Source: JADJNW01 sp964596135
GTDB taxonomy: Bacteria; Bacteroidota; Bacteroidia; Chitinophagales; Saprospiraceae
DNA: 9,959 nucleotides
NCBI GenBank assembly: GCA_964596135.1
Contig: CAZQTF010000144.1
Location: forward strand, 1 to 9,959
Direction of reading: 5' to 3'
Numbering within the stretch: position 1 is the stretch's first letter; every line of letters starts with the position of its first letter. The position numbers and the translations under genes were made by a program. The notes below the pieces were generated by a model that saw only the letters and a list, made by a program, of their open reading frames with translations, made no database searches and was not told the origin of the DNA. Below, in pieces: positions 6,465-9,959 of this stretch.

Positions 6465-7781
6465 ATGGCTGAACTCAGAAAAAAACTGACCCTCTACGGC
6501 TTGACCATGATTGCGGTGGGATCAAGTATCGGTTCCGGGATTTTTGTTACGCCATACGAAGTGGTGCAAGCCATGCCGCATCATGGATTTGTATTGCTCA
6601 TTTGGGCTTTGGGCGGCTTGATTGCGCTCACCGGTGCGTTGACTTTTGCAGAGTTAGGGGGCATGTTTCCCAAATCCGGCGGGGTGTATGTATTTCTGAA
6701 AGAAGCTTATGGCGATCTGGTGGCGTTTTTGTATGGCTGGGTTACTTTGCTGGTGATCAACACCGGCGCACTGGCGGCGCTGGGCATGGCTTTAGCGGAA
6801 TACATGACTTATTTTGCGCCTTTGACTCACGAGGGTAAAATGGCGGTGGCAATCGCCGCCATCGCAGGACTGACAGGTATCAACGTCATCGGGGTGAATG
6901 TTAGTCAATGGTTTGCCAATATTTTTACTGGCTTGAAGCTGCTGGCGATTGTGGGTATCATCATCGTCGGATTTATTTTTTACGACCCGGAAAAAGTGCA
7001 ACTTGGTTTTGCCCTCACCAAAGACGTGCCGCCCCATATCGGCAGTGCGCTACTCATCGGGTTGATCGGCGTGCTGTGGTCATTTGGCGGCTGGCACCAT
7101 GCCTCTTACCTGGCGGGCGAGGCGATCAATGCACAACGAACCGTACCCAGAGCCATGATGCTGGGGGCTTTGATCGTGACGATGACGTACGTGCTCATCA
7201 ATCTGGCGTATATGCTGTTATTACCCTTGCCGGAAATTGCCAGTACTACTCGTGTTGCCGGCGATGCCATTGGTTCAGTGTTGCGTTTTGGCGGTAAATT
7301 GGTCGCAATCGCCATTGCCATTTCGATTTTCGGTACGATTGGCATTTATACTATGAGCGCGCCGCGCATCTATTTTGCAATGGCTCAGGATGGAATATTT
7401 TTCAAGCCCTTAGCCAGCGTGCATTCACGCTTTCGCACGCCTGCTACAGCAATGATCGTCCAGGCGGTCTGGGCAACTTTGCTGTTGTTGTATTGGGGCA
7501 CTTTTGGAAACCTGATCACCTATGTTACCTTCATGGATATTGCCTTTATGGCGCTGGCCGGCGCCTGTGTGTTCGTTTTTCGCGTCAGGCGCAAAGATCA
7601 GGAAAGACCTTATCACACCTGGGGATATCCGGTGGTACCGCTTGTTTTTACAAGCATTTCGGCGGCTTTTGTCATCAATACACTGATCGAACGGCCCGAA
7701 CAGGCGATTGCCGGATTGGGACTGACGATCATGGGCGGAATCATTTATTTTGTTATAAAAAACGTTCGCGCGCTAACGTAA
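6465..7781 (+). CDS. APC superfamily amino acid permease (LAT / SteT-like)
   Basis: A 438-residue inner-membrane permease with about 12 predicted helices, the normal length for bacterial APC transporters. TM1 carries the unwound substrate-binding motif GSSIGSGIF (19-27). GALTFAELGGMFPKSGGVYVFL (57-78) follows TM2. TM6 carries LWSFGGWHHASYLAGE (204-219), the second half of the amino-acid site. MSAPRIYFAMAQDGIFF (297-313) and the following HSRFRTP are typical of the L-type (SLC7/LAT) branch, which includes the Bacillus serine/threonine exchanger SteT. Neutral amino acid uptake or exchange is therefore likely, but the specific substrate is not predictable. The ATG at 6465 starts immediately before the conserved N-terminus; an overlapping ATG at 6461 is out of frame. 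The TAA stop lies inside the 3' end of the opposing gene, giving a 9-bp tail-to-tail overlap. Confidence 0.92.
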   Translation: MAELRKKLTLYGLTMIAVGSSIGSGIFVTPYEVVQAMPHHGFVLLIWALGGLIALTGALTFAELGGMFPKSGGVYVFLKEAYGDLVAFLYGWVTLLVINTGALAALGMALAEYMTYFAPLTHEGKMAVAIAAIAGLTGINVIGVNVSQWFANIFTGLKLLAIVGIIIVGFIFYDPEKVQLGFALTKDVPPHIGSALLIGLIGVLWSFGGWHHASYLAGEAINAQRTVPRAMMLGALIVTMTYVLINLAYMLLLPLPEIASTTRVAGDAIGSVLRFGGKLVAIAIAISIFGTIGIYTMSAPRIYFAMAQDGIFFKPLASVHSRFRTPATAMIVQAVWATLLLLYWGTFGNLITYVTFMDIAFMALAGACVFVFRVRRKDQERPYHTWGYPVVPLVFTSISAAFVINTLIERPEQAIAGLGLTIMGGIIYFVIKNVRALT

Positions 7782-9818
7782 CAGATTGATCTCGCCTTTG
7801 AATTGTTTAATTATACCATCAAAAAAGCGGATATTCGCAAACCAGACGTAAGTACCCATTGGTACTATCTGTCCGTTGGACATGCCGTCCCAGCCTTTGA
7901 AATCCGCGTCGGCAGGCACATTACTCACGCCGTACAATTGATTACCCCAGCGATCAAACACTTCAAAGCGAACAATTTCCTCCGCGCCAAAGCCGGTGAA
8001 TACGGCGAAGCGATCGTTAATACCATCTCCATTGGGTGAGAAAGCGTTGGGCGCATATAGTCTTCGGGGATTATCTACCGTGATGGAGACGGAATCGGTG
8101 GCGCTACAGCCGCGTTCGTCGGTGGCAGTAACAGTGTAAATCGTTGAAGTAAGTGGTCGTGCCCAGGGCATGGCGCAATCGGTGCAACTCAAACCTTCTG
8201 CCGGCGACCATTGATAATCCTGGATTCTGGCTCTGGTAAATAGCTCGATTGGAAGGCTGTCGCCAATCTCAATCATTTGATCATCGGTCATTTGAATAAC
8301 GAGTGGGCGAGGTTCGGGTAGGGTAAGGGTATCCTGAAATTCGCAACTATTGGCGTCTTGCACTGCAATCCTGAAATTGCCGGGCGGCAGGTTGCTGAAT
8401 TCCGGCGTATTCTGAAAAGCACTGCCATTCAGTGAAAATAAATAAGGCGGCGCGTTGCCCTGTACTTCGGCGATCCGAATTTGACCATCGTTGCTGCCTG
8501 GGCAAACCGGCGGACTCAAATCAGTGGTAATGCTATTAATGCTGGATTCATAGACCTGGATCGTGTCGCTGCCGATGCACCCCAGCGTAGAGGTAACGGT
8601 GACGCCATATATCCCTTCAGTACTGACGCTCAAATCGGGAGTACTGGCGCCATTCGACCAGGCGTATTTGGCAAAATCGCCTGCATTTAGCGTCGCAGTG
8701 TCGCCTTTGCAAAAAACAGTGTCGCCTGCGATGGTAAAATTCGATAAATCTTCCACCTCAATGATCACAGTGGCAACACTGTCGCAGCCATTCACTGCCT
8801 TTCCCGTAATGTCGGTAAACCCCGCCTGAAAAAACGGTTGGTTAGCAATTCGAATCGTATCGCCAAGGCAGATTTTCCGGCGGATGGTGTCGCGTTCGGG
8901 CAGGTAGGTTACCCGTGTCGGATTGGACGTGATGCGGCAGGAATTTTGCGCAAGATTGGCGGGAGAACTCGCCGCCGTGAGCCGGAAATACTGTCCATCC
9001 AGAGGATTGTTCAAATCCAGTGTCGCACTGATTTCTCCAGGAATATCCGTCCAGTTGCTGGTACCAGTAGCGCTTTGCTGCCATTGAAAAACCGGATTGG
9101 CGTAAGCCGAACCAATCACCTCAGAACGGATGATGATTTCGCGATTGGGCGTACAGAACGCAGCTGTATCAATGAGGAGAACCGTTGGTCCACAGGGGCG
9201 GAAGGTGATGTTGTCGAGGGCAAGGTCGTTGCCAAAGCCACCGGGCGCGTTGTTGCGTAGTGCCAGTTTGATCTGTGTAGCATCGGGTTCGGTGATAAAT
9301 GTGAAGCCATACGTGTGCCAGCGCGCATCCACGGGCACGTCGCCGGTGCTGTACACCACCGTATCGTTAATGAGAAATGAAATATTGGGTGGAATGAAGC
9401 CCGTGCCGCGCGTGGGATCGTTCATGGAGATAACATCTGCTGAAAATTCATAGTTTATATTACCACAGACGGTCACTGTTTTTTCATAAAACAAGCCTGG
9501 CGAAAAGCTGGCATTTACTACCATCATGTAGCCGTTGGGATCGTTACTGTTGTTACGGATATTGATCCAGCTATCCGCTGCGAAGCTGCCCCAGGGAGTC
9601 GTATTATTGGTGATTGTGTAAAAACCGTCGTCTGGTGGCGGGTTGAACTGATAGGTGTAGCCGGGCGCCAGCCGCGGATCGGTTTGCAGAATATTGGAAG
9701 TACCAGAACCAAACGTGCCGTCCGGGAAGATATTGTCGCCGACGGAGCCACTGCACGACTGCCCAAACACATAAGTAGTAAAGTACAAGAACTGTAGGCA
9801 AACCAGAATTCTTTGCAT
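7773..9818 (-). CDS. Modular secreted surface protein with SprB-type repeat and type IX (type B) sorting domain
   Basis: A 681-residue protein with a signal peptide (1 to about 20, ending VFGQ) and a domain string typical of Bacteroidota surface adhesins. In order: a jelly-roll-like N-terminal domain (about 22-208, ending LALDNITFRPCG); an Ig-like domain (about 209-306, with FQWQQS and GQYFRL); a short repeat with ICLGDTI and NGCDSVATVIIEV (about 307-357); a PKD/Ig-like domain (358-423); an SprB-type repeat (about 432-502, with CPGSNDGQIRI, PPYLFSLNG and LPPGNFRIAVQDANSC); another Ig-like domain (505-582); and the CHU_C sorting domain (586-681, with APNAFSPNGDGINDRF, FDRWGN, GWDG and PMGTYVW). 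The last domain directs export through the type IX system and cell-surface attachment, usually with a PorP/SprF-like partner, which is not adjacent here. Fourteen Cys residues could form disulfides. I see no catalytic domain, so binding or adhesion is inferred. The ATG at 9818 is preferred to 9854, which would put 12 residues before the signal peptide and overlap the promoter. Confidence 0.92.
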   Translation of the reverse strand: MQRILVCLQFLYFTTYVFGQSCSGSVGDNIFPDGTFGSGTSNILQTDPRLAPGYTYQFNPPPDDGFYTITNNTTPWGSFAADSWINIRNNSNDPNGYMMVVNASFSPGLFYEKTVTVCGNINYEFSADVISMNDPTRGTGFIPPNISFLINDTVVYSTGDVPVDARWHTYGFTFITEPDATQIKLALRNNAPGGFGNDLALDNITFRPCGPTVLLIDTAAFCTPNREIIIRSEVIGSAYANPVFQWQQSATGTSNWTDIPGEISATLDLNNPLDGQYFRLTAASSPANLAQNSCRITSNPTRVTYLPERDTIRRKICLGDTIRIANQPFFQAGFTDITGKAVNGCDSVATVIIEVEDLSNFTIAGDTVFCKGDTATLNAGDFAKYAWSNGASTPDLSVSTEGIYGVTVTSTLGCIGSDTIQVYESSINSITTDLSPPVCPGSNDGQIRIAEVQGNAPPYLFSLNGSAFQNTPEFSNLPPGNFRIAVQDANSCEFQDTLTLPEPRPLVIQMTDDQMIEIGDSLPIELFTRARIQDYQWSPAEGLSCTDCAMPWARPLTSTIYTVTATDERGCSATDSVSITVDNPRRLYAPNAFSPNGDGINDRFAVFTGFGAEEIVRFEVFDRWGNQLYGVSNVPADADFKGWDGMSNGQIVPMGTYVWFANIRFFDGIIKQFKGEINLLR

Positions 9819-9842
9819 AGAATTGATACTTAGGAGGTCAGG

Positions 9843-9874
9843 TAAAAATAGCATTTAATCCCCGTTTGTCCAAA
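9843..9874 (-). promoter_or_regulatory. Promoter of the type IX-secreted surface protein gene
   Basis: Read on the minus strand, TTTG (9871-9874) is followed after 20 bases by TATTTTTA (9843-9850), a match to the Bacteroidota TTTG-N19/20-TAnnTTTG promoter except for the final base. Transcription would start near 9838 and give a leader of about 20 nt before the ATG at 9818. No Shine-Dalgarno sequence precedes that ATG, as is common in this phylum. Confidence 0.55.
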
Positions 9875-9959
9875 TGACCATGGAAAGGGTTTCTCTGGCA
9901 TTATATGTTTATGTTGTTTTGGAAAAAATATTTTTATTTTACCGTTAATAATTTGAGAT
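9875..9959. other. AT-rich upstream region at the right window edge
   Basis: This stretch lies beyond the promoter of the surface-protein gene and contains no recognisable gene. It includes a perfect 12-bp palindrome, AAAAATATTTTT (9924-9935), in a very AT-rich context. It may be upstream promoter sequence or the tail of a neighbouring intergenic region. I assign no function. Confidence 0.3.

Noticed and set aside
8838..9260. A 140-codon plus-strand open frame inside the surface-protein gene
   Set aside because: The minus-strand frame encodes clear Ig-like and SprB-type domains over the same bases. The plus frame is its antisense shadow.
9832..9837. A perfect AGGAGG on the plus strand
   Set aside because: No plus-strand start codon with an open frame follows at a useful distance, and the phylum rarely uses such sites. 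It lies in the leader of a minus-strand gene.
1..9959. CRISPR arrays, transposons, tRNA genes, toxin-antitoxin or defence genes
   Set aside because: I looked for spaced direct repeats, transposase-like frames, tRNA-like cloverleafs and small paired genes and found none. The region is dense with housekeeping, enzyme and transporter genes.

Overview
The window looks like ordinary chromosome from a member of the Bacteroidota. The best evidence is the minus-strand gene at the right end, whose product ends in a type B sorting domain of the type IX secretion system (the CHU_C / gliding-motility C-terminal domain). That system is essentially restricted to this phylum. Other support comes from TAnnTTTG-type promoter elements, the near absence of Shine-Dalgarno sequences and the secreted or lipoprotein enzymes. 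A Saprospirales- or Cytophagales-like marine or soil bacterium is plausible, but this is inference and no rRNA or other taxonomic marker is present.

Layout. Bases 1-523 hold the 3' part of pyrF (type 2 orotidine-5'-phosphate decarboxylase). It meets, tail to tail, a minus-strand gene for a dihydrofolate-reductase-fold protein (526-1056). A 226-bp divergent intergenic region follows. Next are two plus-strand genes for exported enzymes: a secreted GH65 glycoside hydrolase (1283-3316) and a vanadium-haloperoxidase-like lipoprotein (3390-4748). The lipoprotein gene appears to have its own promoter and ends at a strong intrinsic terminator (4778-4819). Two inner-membrane transporters follow on the same strand: an SLC13/DASS sodium:anion symporter (4950-6380) and an APC-superfamily amino acid permease (6465-7781). 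The permease gene overlaps by 9 bp, tail to tail, a minus-strand gene for a large modular type IX-secreted surface protein (7773-9818). That gene has a good promoter at 9843-9874.

How the genes fit together. I see no single pathway linking all seven genes. GH65 and the lipoprotein are adjacent and co-directional but probably transcribed separately. The two transporters may form a two-gene transcription unit. Common themes are envelope location and nutrient acquisition: glucosides for GH65, di/tricarboxylates or sulfate for SLC13, and amino acids for APC.

I found no tRNA, rRNA, CRISPR array, insertion sequence, phage gene or defence system, and no convincing undescribed multi-gene system. The most notable points are the complete vanadate and halide-site signature in the lipoprotein, the GH65 enzyme with hydrolase-type catalytic residues, and a set of recurring promoter elements that fix two start codons.
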